From contig CAYLLE010000035.1 in assembly GCA_964384485.1 (NCBI GenBank), positions 1 through 27,748 on the forward strand: a DNA stretch of 27,748 nt, read 5' to 3'. Position 1 is the first letter of the stretch; every line of letters starts with the position of its first letter. The position numbers and the translations under genes are program-made. The DNA is from CAYLLE01 sp964384485 (GTDB lineage: Bacteria; Spirochaetota; Spirochaetia; CAYLLE01). The notes under the pieces were generated by a model. That model was not told the origin of the DNA and did not search any database. It saw nothing but the letters and a program-made list of their open reading frames with translations. This document shows, piece after piece, positions 14,988 to 22,547 of this stretch.

Positions 14988-15840
14988 TGACCGGACAACG
15001 GTAAAAGAAGCTCTCCGCACAGCAAATTACAGACTTACCAGGGCCGGTGCAGACACGCCCTATCTGGATTCACTGCTCCTTTTGGGAAGCGTACTGCAGA
15101 TGAGCAAGGAGGAGCTGTATATGCGGCATGACGACATGCTTGCCGGGGAGAAGGAGCAGCAGTTTACCGCCCTGCTTGAAAAACGGGAAGCGGGAGTACC
15201 GGTTTCATATTTAAGAAGAAGAAAAGAGTTCTGGGATATGGAATTCTATATTGACGAACGGGTACTGGTACCGCGGCCAGACACCGAAACATTAGTTGAA
15301 GAAGCCCTCTCACTGCTTGAAGCAGACAAGAGTCTCAAAACGGTTCACGATGTCTGCACCGGCTCCGGCTGCGTGGCTATCGCGCTCAAAAAAACACTTC
15401 CCGGGCTTACCGTTACCGCTTCCGATATCAGTGAAGAAGCGCTGGAAGTGTGCCGGATCAACAGCATTAATCTTCTGGGCAGTCCCCTTCCCTCCTACAG
15501 GAGTGATTTACTCACGGAAGTCCCCGGCCGGTTTGATATAATCACCGCTAATCCACCCTACCTTACAACCAGTGAAACCATCCTTATGAAATCGGGAGGC
15601 ACCCCGGAACCTGCCGGCGCCCTGGACGGGGGAAAGGACGGACTAGACACGGTAAAAAAACTGACAGCCGAATCATTAGGATCTTTGCGGAATTGGGGTT
15701 ATCTTATTTTAGAAGCAGCGGAATGGCAAATTCCGGAAATTGAAAAAATATTCCGACAATATGGATATACGGATACCCGCATCCGGAAAGATCTGGCGGG
15801 ACGGCCCCGGGTTATCCGGGGGAGGAAACCTGAACGGTAA
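14959..15840 (+). CDS. prmC: Release factor glutamine methyltransferase
   Basis: SAM-dependent N5-methyltransferase acting on the Gln of the GGQ motif of release factors, in the cytosol; 293 residues. An N-terminal helical domain (about 12-90) binds the release factor. The catalytic Rossmann domain shows the SAM-binding DVCTGSGCVAIAL (131-143), the acidic ASDISEEAL and the active-site NPPY at 198-201. VLVPRPDTE (103-110) is the classic PrmC linker motif. It overlaps prfA by 29 bases and its stop overlaps the rel start by one base (TAATG), so the three genes are translationally coupled. Confidence 0.96.
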   Translation: MKKNSNPGHDDRTTVKEALRTANYRLTRAGADTPYLDSLLLLGSVLQMSKEELYMRHDDMLAGEKEQQFTALLEKREAGVPVSYLRRRKEFWDMEFYIDERVLVPRPDTETLVEEALSLLEADKSLKTVHDVCTGSGCVAIALKKTLPGLTVTASDISEEALEVCRINSINLLGSPLPSYRSDLLTEVPGRFDIITANPPYLTTSETILMKSGGTPEPAGALDGGKDGLDTVKKLTAESLGSLRNWGYLILEAAEWQIPEIEKIFRQYGYTDTRIRKDLAGRPRVIRGRKPER

Positions 15841-17840
15841 TGGATAAGGATCAATTTCGGGAAATAATCTCTCAATACTCTCCCGAAGAACAGGAGCTTA
15901 TCTTTAAAGCCTTGGATATGGCCGAGTCGAAGCATAAGTTCCAGGTCAGGGAAAGCGGAGAACCCTACATCATCCACCCCATGGAGGTGGCTCGAATCCT
16001 GGTATCCATGCGCATGGACGCGCAGACGGTTATGGCGGCCCTTCTGCATGACCTTTTGGAGGACACTAACGCCACCCGGAATGAAATCAGGTCCGCCTTC
16101 GGCAGGGAAGTTGAAAATCTGGTAAACGGACTCACAAAGATCTCTCTTGTCCGGGCAAAAAACAAATCGGTCCAGGAAGCTGAAACAATCCGGAAAATGC
16201 TCATTGCCATGGTCAAAGATATCCGGGTTATTCTTATAAAACTGGCTGACAAGCTTCACAACATGCGGACTCTGTACCACAAAAATTCCGAAGAACGTCA
16301 GAAAGCTATCGCTACAGAATGTCTCGATATATACGCTCCTCTGGCGGGAAGACTGGGTATATCATGGTTGAAAGATGAGCTTGAAGATCTTTCGCTAAAA
16401 CATCTGAATCCGAATGTGTTCGAACAGATTAAAAGATTTGTATCGACGAAACGGGAGGAGCGGTCGAGTTATCTTGGAAAAATAGAAAACGACATTCTGG
16501 AGGCGGCGGCACGGGAAGGGATCGAAATATTGGTAGAAACAAGAGCAAAACACTTCTACTCGATCTACCAGAAAATGAGGCGCAGGAATAAACCTTTGGA
16601 GGAGATTTATGATATTCTGGGAATCCGTATCCTCTGCACCACCGAAAGCGAATGTTATACATTGATGGGTTTGGTACACCGCCTTTGGATTCCTCTCGAG
16701 GGGCGGATTAAAGATTACATCGCTATCCCCAAAGCGAATAAATATCAGAGCCTTCATACCACGGTTATGGCGTACGGAGGAAAACTGATAGAAATACAGA
16801 TCCGTACAAAAAAAATGCACCAGACCGCGGAGTACGGGGTCGCGGCTCACTGGCTTTACAAGAGGGAGATATCCGGAAAGCGTGTCGGCCCTCAGGATAT
16901 TGCCTTCATCGACCGCATAAAAAACCTAAGCAGTTTCCGGTTCACGTCCCAGGAATTCCTGGATGAGCTTAAACGCGAACTTCTCAAGGATTCAATCTAC
17001 GTGTTTACGCCGAAGGGAGACGTAATACAGCTCCCCTTCGGCTCTACCCCAATCGATTTTGCCTATCACATCCATACCGAAGTTGGTCATCATTGTTTAG
17101 GCGCGAAAGCCGACGGAGCTATCATCTCACTGAAAGAAGAACTGAAGAACACCCAGGTTATTGAAATACTCACCGCTTCCAACGCCCATCCCCACCTAAA
17201 CTGGCTCAGATACTCAAGAACAGCCAGCGCCAGGTCAAAAATCAGGAACTGGCTGAATAAACACGACGACAGTCTGTTTATCGAACGGAGTATAGTGGCC
17301 CGAAAATCCGCGGACAGTGAACCGAAGGTCAAAAAGAAGACCCCCCGGAAGGGGAAAACAACACTGGCTCCCAAACTGGGGAAAATAGGGATCCGAATCG
17401 GTAATGAACGGAACATGATGATCAGGATTGCCCGGTGCTGTCAGCCGGCCGTGGGAGACCGCATTGTCGGATATATTTCCAGGGGACGGGGAATCATTGT
17501 GCACCGGAAAGACTGCCGTAATCTTGAATACATCGCCGATTACCCGGAGCGGACAATCGATGTGGAGTGGGAAACCGTGTCTCCCCGGTCCACAAAACGG
17601 TTCAGGGTTTCTTCCCGGAAAACCTCGGATCTTTTTTCGGAAATAGAAGGCGCCATACGGAAATATAAAGGTCATCTTATTGAAGGCAAGATAGAAGACG
17701 CGGGTAACAGCAAAATGGAAGCCTTCTTTATCATGGAGATCGAAAACACCGCCGATTTCCGGAAAATTCTGAAAAGTATACGCCATGTACCTTCCGTCTT
17801 GAACATTCAGGAACTCTCCCCGGAAACCGCTGAAAATTAA
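15840..17840 (+). CDS. rel: Bifunctional (p)ppGpp synthetase/hydrolase (RelA/SpoT homologue)
   Basis: Long RSH stringent-response enzyme of 666 residues. The N-terminal hydrolase domain keeps its metal ligands (His46; His70-Asp71 in LLHDLLEDT; Glu74-Asp75), so ppGpp breakdown should be active. The synthetase domain (about 240-345) has EIYDILGIRI and the G-loop region GRIKDYIAIPKANKYQSLHT, with the RxKD-type motif of bifunctional enzymes. The TGS domain (about 385-445) begins DSIYVFTPKGD. A Cys-rich CCQP...HRKDC segment and a C-terminal ACT-like domain (about 590-660) follow. A ribosome site GGGGGAGGAAAC precedes the ATG. It shares one base with prmC. Coupling to prfA/prmC, as I recall it in Borrelia, ties the stringent response to translation genes. 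Confidence 0.95.
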   Translation: MDKDQFREIISQYSPEEQELIFKALDMAESKHKFQVRESGEPYIIHPMEVARILVSMRMDAQTVMAALLHDLLEDTNATRNEIRSAFGREVENLVNGLTKISLVRAKNKSVQEAETIRKMLIAMVKDIRVILIKLADKLHNMRTLYHKNSEERQKAIATECLDIYAPLAGRLGISWLKDELEDLSLKHLNPNVFEQIKRFVSTKREERSSYLGKIENDILEAAAREGIEILVETRAKHFYSIYQKMRRRNKPLEEIYDILGIRILCTTESECYTLMGLVHRLWIPLEGRIKDYIAIPKANKYQSLHTTVMAYGGKLIEIQIRTKKMHQTAEYGVAAHWLYKREISGKRVGPQDIAFIDRIKNLSSFRFTSQEFLDELKRELLKDSIYVFTPKGDVIQLPFGSTPIDFAYHIHTEVGHHCLGAKADGAIISLKEELKNTQVIEILTASNAHPHLNWLRYSRTASARSKIRNWLNKHDDSLFIERSIVARKSADSEPKVKKKTPRKGKTTLAPKLGKIGIRIGNERNMMIRIARCCQPAVGDRIVGYISRGRGIIVHRKDCRNLEYIADYPERTIDVEWETVSPRSTKRFRVSSRKTSDLFSEIEGAIRKYKGHLIEGKIEDAGNSKMEAFFIMEIENTADFRKILKSIRHVPSVLNIQELSPETAEN

Positions 17841-17845
17841 TTCAT

Positions 17846-17874
17846 TTGACGTTTGGAAACTGCCGCTGTACTTT
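17846..17874 (+). promoter_or_regulatory. Promoter for the thiol peroxidase gene
   Basis: The -35 is TTGACG (17846-17851), then a 17-bp spacer and TACTTT (17869-17874) with a TG extension just before the -10. Transcription would begin near 17881, immediately before the AGAAGGAAG ribosome site. Confidence 0.55.
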
Positions 17875-17892
17875 CACTTCAGAAGGAAGATT

Positions 17893-18393
17893 ATGGCCCA
17901 AGTAAAGTCTAAGGGAAAAGTTATACATACCGTCGGCAGCCTTCCCGCAGTCGGGAATACTGCTCCTGATTTCACGCTCACCGGAAGCGATTTAAAGGAT
18001 GTTGCGTTGAAGGACTTTGCATCGAAGAAGAAGCTCCTTAATATCGTATCCAGCATCGACACCTCTGTCTGTGCCGAATCGGCACGGAGATTCGATTCGG
18101 AATCACGGATGCTATCCAACACCGCTGTAATAACCGTAAGCGCCGATCTCCCCTTCGCGATGAAGCGGTTTTTTGAATCAGCCGGCATAAATACGGTAAT
18201 CCCCCTTTCGCAGTTTCGCAACCCGGATTTCGGCAGGGACTACGGCGTGGAAATTACCGATGGTCCAAGACGGGGGCTTCTTGCCAGAGCGGTGATTGTC
18301 TTAGATGAAAATAATAAAATCTTATATTCACAGCTTGTGGCTAATATGGACAATGAACCGGATTACGGTAAGGCATTAGAACACGCGGACTGA
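17893..18393 (+). CDS. tpx: Thiol peroxidase (Tpx), 1-Cys variant
   Basis: Atypical peroxiredoxin reducing hydroperoxides in the cytosol; 166 residues, the usual Tpx length. The fold landmarks are GNTAPDFTL, KLLNIVSSIDTSVCAESARRF with the peroxidatic Cys at 60, VITVSADLPFAMKRFF, LSQFRNPDFGRDYGV and GLLARAVIVLDENN. The protein contains only this one cysteine. The resolving Cys that E. coli Tpx carries in the RFC segment is Phe here, and the Pro seven residues before the peroxidatic Cys (PSIDTPVC in the family) is Ser. It would have to work as a 1-Cys enzyme with an external thiol, or be impaired. It has its own promoter and overlaps the opposing lipoprotein gene by 31 bases at the 3' end. Confidence 0.9.
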   Translation: MAQVKSKGKVIHTVGSLPAVGNTAPDFTLTGSDLKDVALKDFASKKKLLNIVSSIDTSVCAESARRFDSESRMLSNTAVITVSADLPFAMKRFFESAGINTVIPLSQFRNPDFGRDYGVEITDGPRRGLLARAVIVLDENNKILYSQLVANMDNEPDYGKALEHAD

Positions 18394-18983
18394 GCCTGCC
18401 GGCACCTGCCGGCAAGAAGTTCCGCGCCTTTTTCAACAATACCTTCCCGAATCAGATCCGACGCAGTGACAAGCGCCCCGGCGTAGTCACCGGTCAGGTA
18501 CAGAAATACACCCCGGAGAAGCCGGGAAGCGGGGGTTCCGCCGGCAGCTTCACACCGCGCGAGCAGCATATCCGCCTTGTCGGTGCTGCCCCGGCTTAGA
18601 TGCTCCACCGCTTCATCTACCAGAGATAAGAGCGGTATTATCCGGAGGACCAGGAAATCGGTCCGGTCGATGAACCGTATCCGGGTCGGAGGCATCGGTT
18701 CAAAAGCTTCAGCATACACCTCCACCGTATGATCCCCGGATCCTGTACCGGAAAAAACAAACCGGCCGTGGACTCCCGTGACCGTTCTTTGTTCCCCGTC
18801 CAAAATCACGTCCGCTTCCGGCACCGGGATTCCCCGGTCGTCCAGCACAATTCCCGAAAGTGAAGCTTCCTTAAAGGAACGGACTCCTACAGCGCCTATA
18901 TCCGCAACATGGGAACAGGAGCATAAAATTAATACAGCAAGAAAACACATGGCGGTTCCTATAAACCGGATCTTAATACTCAT
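18363..18983 (-). CDS. Lipoprotein with carboxypeptidase-regulatory-like domain, end of the secretion operon
   Basis: Predicted lipoprotein of 206 residues from the ATG at 18983, which follows AGAGGGGAAG; a GTG at 19001 is possible but has no better site. The signal peptide ends in LILCSC. Residues about 38-100 read as a carboxypeptidase-regulatory/transthyretin-like beta-sandwich (LSGIVLDDRGIPVPEADVILD split at IVLDDRGIP and VPEADVILD; then GVHGRFVFSGTGSGDHTVEV). The remaining 100 residues are helical with TPR-like spacing (ASRLLRGVFLYLTGDYAGAL). Its start overlaps the end of the preceding gene in an ATGAGTATTAA junction. As the last gene of a type II secretion operon and a lipoprotein, it could be a pilotin-like helper for the secretin, but this is inference from position. 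The 3' end overlaps tpx by 31 bases on the other strand. Confidence 0.7.
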   Translation of the reverse strand: MSIKIRFIGTAMCFLAVLILCSCSHVADIGAVGVRSFKEASLSGIVLDDRGIPVPEADVILDGEQRTVTGVHGRFVFSGTGSGDHTVEVYAEAFEPMPPTRIRFIDRTDFLVLRIIPLLSLVDEAVEHLSRGSTDKADMLLARCEAAGGTPASRLLRGVFLYLTGDYAGALVTASDLIREGIVEKGAELLAGRCRQAQSACSNALP

Positions 18984-19620
18984 CCCGCTTCCCCTCTTCA
19001 CGAATCAGCATAAAACCCCCGGGATCATTTGTCCGTATCACGGCATACCGGTCCCCCCCTTCCCGGATCACCGTTCCGATTCGATTCTTTTCCGGTACCG
19101 GCAATACCGGTTCCGGCGCCGCCTTACGGGCCGGGTTGTCCGTAATTTTTCTTAAAACCGGAACCGTTCCGGCACCTTGTGCCGATACCCGGTCACTCCC
19201 GGGCGAGGGCTCCGTCTTGGGGCTGAACCGCAGGTAACAGAAGAGGAAGCCTTCATCCCCGGGAGTAAATCGGACCGCCTCCGGGGAGAACCCGCATTCC
19301 GGGGTACCCATCCGGCACACAAAACCTTCCACCCCCCGGACGGGACCGTACAGCAGAACCGAGCCGGAGCCGCCTGTCATATCACCTTCCCTCAACTCAA
19401 GCCGATATTCCGTGGCGAGTTCCGGCAGTGTCCGGAGCGGCGCTTGTCTCCCCTCCCGAAGTATCAGCTCCCGGGGCAGAACCGGTGCTGCAGCCGGCAT
19501 CTCCCAGGCCGGCTCAGACACGGTTTTCCTTTCTTTAAACTGCTTTAATTTGATCCAGCGTACCATTCCGAAACAGATGAGGATGAATATAAGGACCAGC
19601 GGTATATCCAGTTTTTTCAC
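18973..19620 (-). CDS. Bitopic membrane protein in the GspM/GspC position
   Basis: 215 residues, no family recognised. One N-terminal membrane helix (DIPLVLIFILICFGMVRWI, about 5-23) follows a short Lys-rich cytoplasmic end; the rest should be periplasmic. Two small strand-rich units are suggested: ELREGDMTGGSGSVLLYG near the middle and RIGTVIREGGDRYAVIRT near the C-terminus, separated by a Pro/Ala-rich linker. It starts with a GTG that overlaps the GspL-position stop (GTGA). The topology and place after gspL fit GspM, GspC or a PilP-like connector, none of which is conserved enough to call by eye. Confidence 0.6.
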   Translation of the reverse strand: MKKLDIPLVLIFILICFGMVRWIKLKQFKERKTVSEPAWEMPAAAPVLPRELILREGRQAPLRTLPELATEYRLELREGDMTGGSGSVLLYGPVRGVEGFVCRMGTPECGFSPEAVRFTPGDEGFLFCYLRFSPKTEPSPGSDRVSAQGAGTVPVLRKITDNPARKAAPEPVLPVPEKNRIGTVIREGGDRYAVIRTNDPGGFMLIREEGKRDEY

Positions 19621-20507
19621 CAGGCTCCTCCGGCGGAAATAACATAGGTGTCACCTTCCTTCCGATAAGAAATACCTGCCGTTCCCGGTCCATTTCCAAA
19701 TCTTTCTATCAAAGAAAGCGGGTCCGCCGTCCTCAGGATAATAGAAAAATCATGCTTCGAAACCGAAAGCTCCCGAATAGTACATTCACCGTTCAATTGG
19801 TTTCCTATTCGGACGATTGAATCCGCGGGTAACCATTCCGCGACGGATTCAGTGCTGATTATTTTATCTTGTGAGTCGTGCCGGAAGGGTACCCCGGAAA
19901 CCGGACAGATAATTTCCGGCTCCGCATGCCCGGGGCGGAGCCGGGATAATATCCGTATTCTTACGTGGAGGAGCCCGAGAATCAGGAGCAGGAATACCGT
20001 CAGAAAAATCCTGCCCCGGCTGTTCCGGGATGGGAGGGACAACCGGCTCCGTCTTAGTATTGTTTTCGGAATGCCCCCGGCACAGATGACCGGCACCGCT
20101 TTATCACTACCGAAGGCCTGGAAGAAAACCACAATACCAGCCCACCCTTCCTCCTCCCGCCGGGTTACCCCCGCGGCTAACCCTTCACGCTTCGATAAAT
20201 GATACGACTCAATGTGATCTTTGGTGATAATCCATACATGTTTACCGGGAGCGCTGAACGGTTTCTTTCCCTTTCCTGCCGCCCGGAGGATGCCTTTGGA
20301 AGGAAGAAACAGTGATCCTGATCTTCCCGCTCCGGGCTGATCAGCGCAGAAAACAAACCGCTCTTTCCCGAACCCCGCGACGGGAAAAATTTTGATTGTC
20401 CGGGTATCTCCGGGATAAACCGCTTCGAGTTCCTCCCGGGCGGCGGATTTCCGGCCGGAGAGGGTAAAAATCCAGCCGTCCTCCGGGGTCAGGATTGTTT
20501 TTTTCAC
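19617..20507 (-). CDS. GspL/PilN-position bitopic membrane protein
   Basis: 296 residues from the GTG at 20507, which overlaps the gspK stop (GTGA) behind GGGAG. An ORF start at 20534 exists but would overlap gspK by 31 bases. The N-terminal about 165 residues look cytoplasmic, and one membrane helix follows (RIFLTVFLLLILGLLHVRI, about 170-190). A periplasmic domain of about 100 residues contains IISTESVAEWLPADSIVRI and ends in strands (FSIILRTADPLSLIERFG), resembling the ferredoxin-like domain of GspL/PilN. In type II systems GspL links the ATPase GspE to the inner-membrane platform. The call rests on topology, gene order and the periplasmic strand pattern rather than on a diagnostic motif. 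Confidence 0.6.
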   Translation of the reverse strand: MKKTILTPEDGWIFTLSGRKSAAREELEAVYPGDTRTIKIFPVAGFGKERFVFCADQPGAGRSGSLFLPSKGILRAAGKGKKPFSAPGKHVWIITKDHIESYHLSKREGLAAGVTRREEEGWAGIVVFFQAFGSDKAVPVICAGGIPKTILRRSRLSLPSRNSRGRIFLTVFLLLILGLLHVRIRILSRLRPGHAEPEIICPVSGVPFRHDSQDKIISTESVAEWLPADSIVRIGNQLNGECTIRELSVSKHDFSIILRTADPLSLIERFGNGPGTAGISYRKEGDTYVISAGGAW

Positions 20508-21433
20508 TGGTACTTCTCCCTGATTATCTTCCATCGGGAAACAGCACCGGGTATCAATGCCGCTACCACGGTAAGCTTCCTTCCCCGTCCGTCCGCGGTT
20601 ATCTTATAAAACCAGGTTTCGGTACCTAAAACGGAAAAGATCCTGGAAGAGACTTCTCCTCCCCCGGCGAGAATCCGCCGTAGACCGGACTCCTCTAAGG
20701 GCGCCTCATCCCGAAGCGTGCAGATTTTGTCGGCAGCGGTCTCCGGGTCGGCAATCCCGGGTAGCCACTGGAGAACACAGGTGAGAACCGGCTTGGACAG
20801 GGAGTTCACGTTTAGTCCGCAGGATACGTTCACCACCGGAAAAACGGTTTGATAATTCCGGCCCATGATTTCCCGGAAACGTTCATGGGTAATGTACCCG
20901 GAGGTATCCATTTCCCGGCGCAGCGCGTCGGCAAGGTGTTGTTTTCCCGGAATCATCAGCATAAAAAGTTTCTTCAGGGAATCAAAATCACAGAGGTTGA
21001 CGTTGCAGTAGGAGTATCCGGTACAGATCCGGTCCAGATTCTCCTGTAATAGATTCTGATACCGGTCCCACCGGTCCCTGCTGAAATCATCCCTTTTCCT
21101 GAACTCGGTAAGCCGTCTGATTTCGTCCCTGCTCCCCTTCCCCGGACCGGAAAGTAATGCCTCCAGGAGCGGCTCGGGAGACCACCGGAGATTGGGAAGA
21201 GATGAAAGATCGGTTACCCGGATTTTAATACCGTCCGTTTCTATCATGTTCCCGGGACAGACCGTACGGGTTTCGAGGTACTCCATCACCTTCCGGTGCA
21301 GCAGATCCCTGATCTTTATTCCTTCTATAATGCGGTTCTGAACATTTACAGACATAGTAAAAAATCCTCCGTATGCGGTTAGTGTCATCAGAACTCCGAT
21401 GAGGAGCGAAAAAATCCATCCCGTTCCTTTCAC
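20504..21433 (-). CDS. gspK: GspK-like minor pseudopilin
   Basis: 309 residues; GspK is the largest pseudopilin and caps the pseudopilus tip. After a very short leader (MKGTG) comes the hydrophobic helix WIFSLLIGVLMTLTAYGGFF, without Glu at +5, which is also normal for GspK. The large periplasmic domain has a helical insert (about 75-190: SRDEIRRLTEFRKRDDFSRD; FREIMGRNYQTVFPVVNVS) followed by GLNVNSLSKPVLTCVLQWLPGI, a GspK-like helix-hairpin pattern, and it ends RWKIIREKYQ. The GTG start overlaps the stop of the preceding pseudopilin gene (GTGA). Confidence 0.75.
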   Translation of the reverse strand: MKGTGWIFSLLIGVLMTLTAYGGFFTMSVNVQNRIIEGIKIRDLLHRKVMEYLETRTVCPGNMIETDGIKIRVTDLSSLPNLRWSPEPLLEALLSGPGKGSRDEIRRLTEFRKRDDFSRDRWDRYQNLLQENLDRICTGYSYCNVNLCDFDSLKKLFMLMIPGKQHLADALRREMDTSGYITHERFREIMGRNYQTVFPVVNVSCGLNVNSLSKPVLTCVLQWLPGIADPETAADKICTLRDEAPLEESGLRRILAGGGEVSSRIFSVLGTETWFYKITADGRGRKLTVVAALIPGAVSRWKIIREKYQ

Positions 21434-21930
21434 AGGACCGAAACTGTGCCGTCGATGGTAAAGGAGACTTCCACAGGTTCCCTTCCTTTGGCACCAGGCA
21501 TGGTGATGATCAATGTATTTTTCCCGGAATCTTCAGATATCAGCTTCCAGGCTGAAACAGAAAGTGACCGCCGGTGCTGTGAACCGGGAACGTGTATCAC
21601 CAGCGCGCCCTTTTCCGGTTCCTCTTCCGGGCAAATTGATAACACCGGTTCCCCGGAAAAGGACACAACCCGGAGGGAATTACCGGTTACGGAAACGGTA
21701 CACCCGTAATTCCAAAAGGGACCCGCGGCATCCTCAAGAATCCGGACTATATCGGTATACTCGAGGAGCAATGTGCTGTTTTGGTCCATGCTGTTCCGGA
21801 TCTCCGCCAATTTTGTTCTGCAGACCGTCAGGGTATTTCCCGCTGAAACCAGCGCCAAAAGCAGAACAGCAGCCGAAACTCCGATCCCGGCGAGTAGCGA
21901 CCCCGTACTCCCCTGTATCCCGTTTATCAT
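21430..21930 (-). CDS. Minor pseudopilin-like protein (GspJ/GspH position)
   Basis: 166 residues. The ATG at 21930 has an excellent ribosome site (AAAGGAGGTATTTC). A short leader ending in Gly (MINGIQG) precedes a hydrophobic helix (SLLAGIGVSAAVLLLALVSAG) and then an amphipathic continuation (LTVCRTKLAEIRNSMDQN), the layout of a prepilin, but the usual Glu at +5 is absent. The C-terminal part is strand-rich (NSLRVVSFSGEPVLSI; NTLIITMPGAKG; VEVSFTIDGTVSVL), as in minor pseudopilins. Between gspG and gspK, H, I or J is expected; length and domain size fit J or H best. The exact class is undecided. Confidence 0.6.
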   Translation of the reverse strand: MINGIQGSTGSLLAGIGVSAAVLLLALVSAGNTLTVCRTKLAEIRNSMDQNSTLLLEYTDIVRILEDAAGPFWNYGCTVSVTGNSLRVVSFSGEPVLSICPEEEPEKGALVIHVPGSQHRRSLSVSAWKLISEDSGKNTLIITMPGAKGREPVEVSFTIDGTVSVL

Positions 21931-22072
21931 GAAATACCTCCTTTATTGTCCGGTACTGTCCTTCTTCAGCCCGGAAGGCTGCTTTAATGAACCGGACAGA
22001 TCCTGCTGACGAAGCAGTTACCATCAGGGCGAAACACACAGCCGTACCGAATAATCCGCCCGGTTTCCTCAC
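21734..22072 (-). CDS. Tiny pilin-like ORF between gspG and the minor pseudopilin
   Basis: A GTG at 22072 overlaps the gspG stop (GTGA), as at other junctions of this operon. The first about 47 codons encode a Lys-Pro-Gly-Gly leader, a hydrophobic helix (LFGTAVCFALMVTASSAGSV) and a charged continuation (FIKAAFRAEEGQYRTIKEV), the shape of a short pseudopilin such as GspI. The frame then runs out of phase through the start of the next gene, where that gene's frame is clearly the better coding one, so the last 65 codons are probably not meaningful. It may be a truncated or frameshifted pseudopilin, or a small coupled membrane peptide. Confidence 0.3.
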   Translation of the reverse strand: MRKPGGLFGTAVCFALMVTASSAGSVRFIKAAFRAEEGQYRTIKEVFHDKRDTGEYGVATRRDRSFGCCSAFGAGFSGKYPDGLQNKIGGDPEQHGPKQHIAPRVYRYSPDS

Positions 22073-22485
22073 TGCCTGCCCCCGTCCTTACCCCGCCCCT
22101 CTCCGCCGGGAATGCCGTCGGCCCCGAGCGTCCTTAGCGTGTAGGGAAAACCGTTTTTTCCCGGTACTGTATACACGTAGGGATTACCCCAGGGATCAAC
22201 CGGACCGTCTCCCGACAGATATGGTCCCCGCCAATTTTCAGGAAGAGGTTCCAGCCAGGGTTTCCGGATCAAGGCGGCGAGTCCCTGTTCCCGGGTCGGA
22301 TAAACGCCGCAGTCAAGGTAGTAAGCATCCAGCGCCAAGGATATGGTTTCCATTTCCAGCCGCGCTGCGGCCTGCCTCGCCTGGTTCAGATACCTGAGCG
22401 AAACAAGCCCTGCCGTCCCGGTTAAAATCAGGATGATGGCGATTACCACCACCGTCTCAGCTAATGTCCATCCGCCGTCGTTCAT
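22069..22485 (-). CDS. gspG: Major pseudopilin GspG
   Basis: 138 residues; it polymerises into the pseudopilus that pushes substrates through the secretin. The ATG at 22485 has AGAGGG a few bases upstream. The leader MNDGG precedes the mature end WTLAETVVVIAIILILTG: Trp at +1 where Phe or Met is usual, and the canonical Glu at +5. The C-terminus is diagnostic for GspG: YPTREQGLAALIRKP, NWRGPYL, DPWGNPYVY and LGADGIPGGEGRGKD, with the calcium-binding loop. It is the only gene in the operon with a real upstream gap (62 bases after the gspF stop, with an A/T tract), so it may have its own promoter or mRNA processing site. The GTGA overlap leads into the next ORF. Confidence 0.93.
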   Translation of the reverse strand: MNDGGWTLAETVVVIAIILILTGTAGLVSLRYLNQARQAAARLEMETISLALDAYYLDCGVYPTREQGLAALIRKPWLEPLPENWRGPYLSGDGPVDPWGNPYVYTVPGKNGFPYTLRTLGADGIPGGEGRGKDGGRQ

Positions 22486-22547
22486 ATGACCCTCTATATG
22501 TATAGACAGGATTTTTTTCAGGTATGCTTCAATTTCTCCGTTTTTTT

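Noticed and set aside
20508..20534. ATG start for the GspL-position gene at 20534
   Set aside because: The GTG at 20507 sits in the GTGA overlap used throughout the operon and follows GGGAG; the longer form overlaps gspK by 31 bases.
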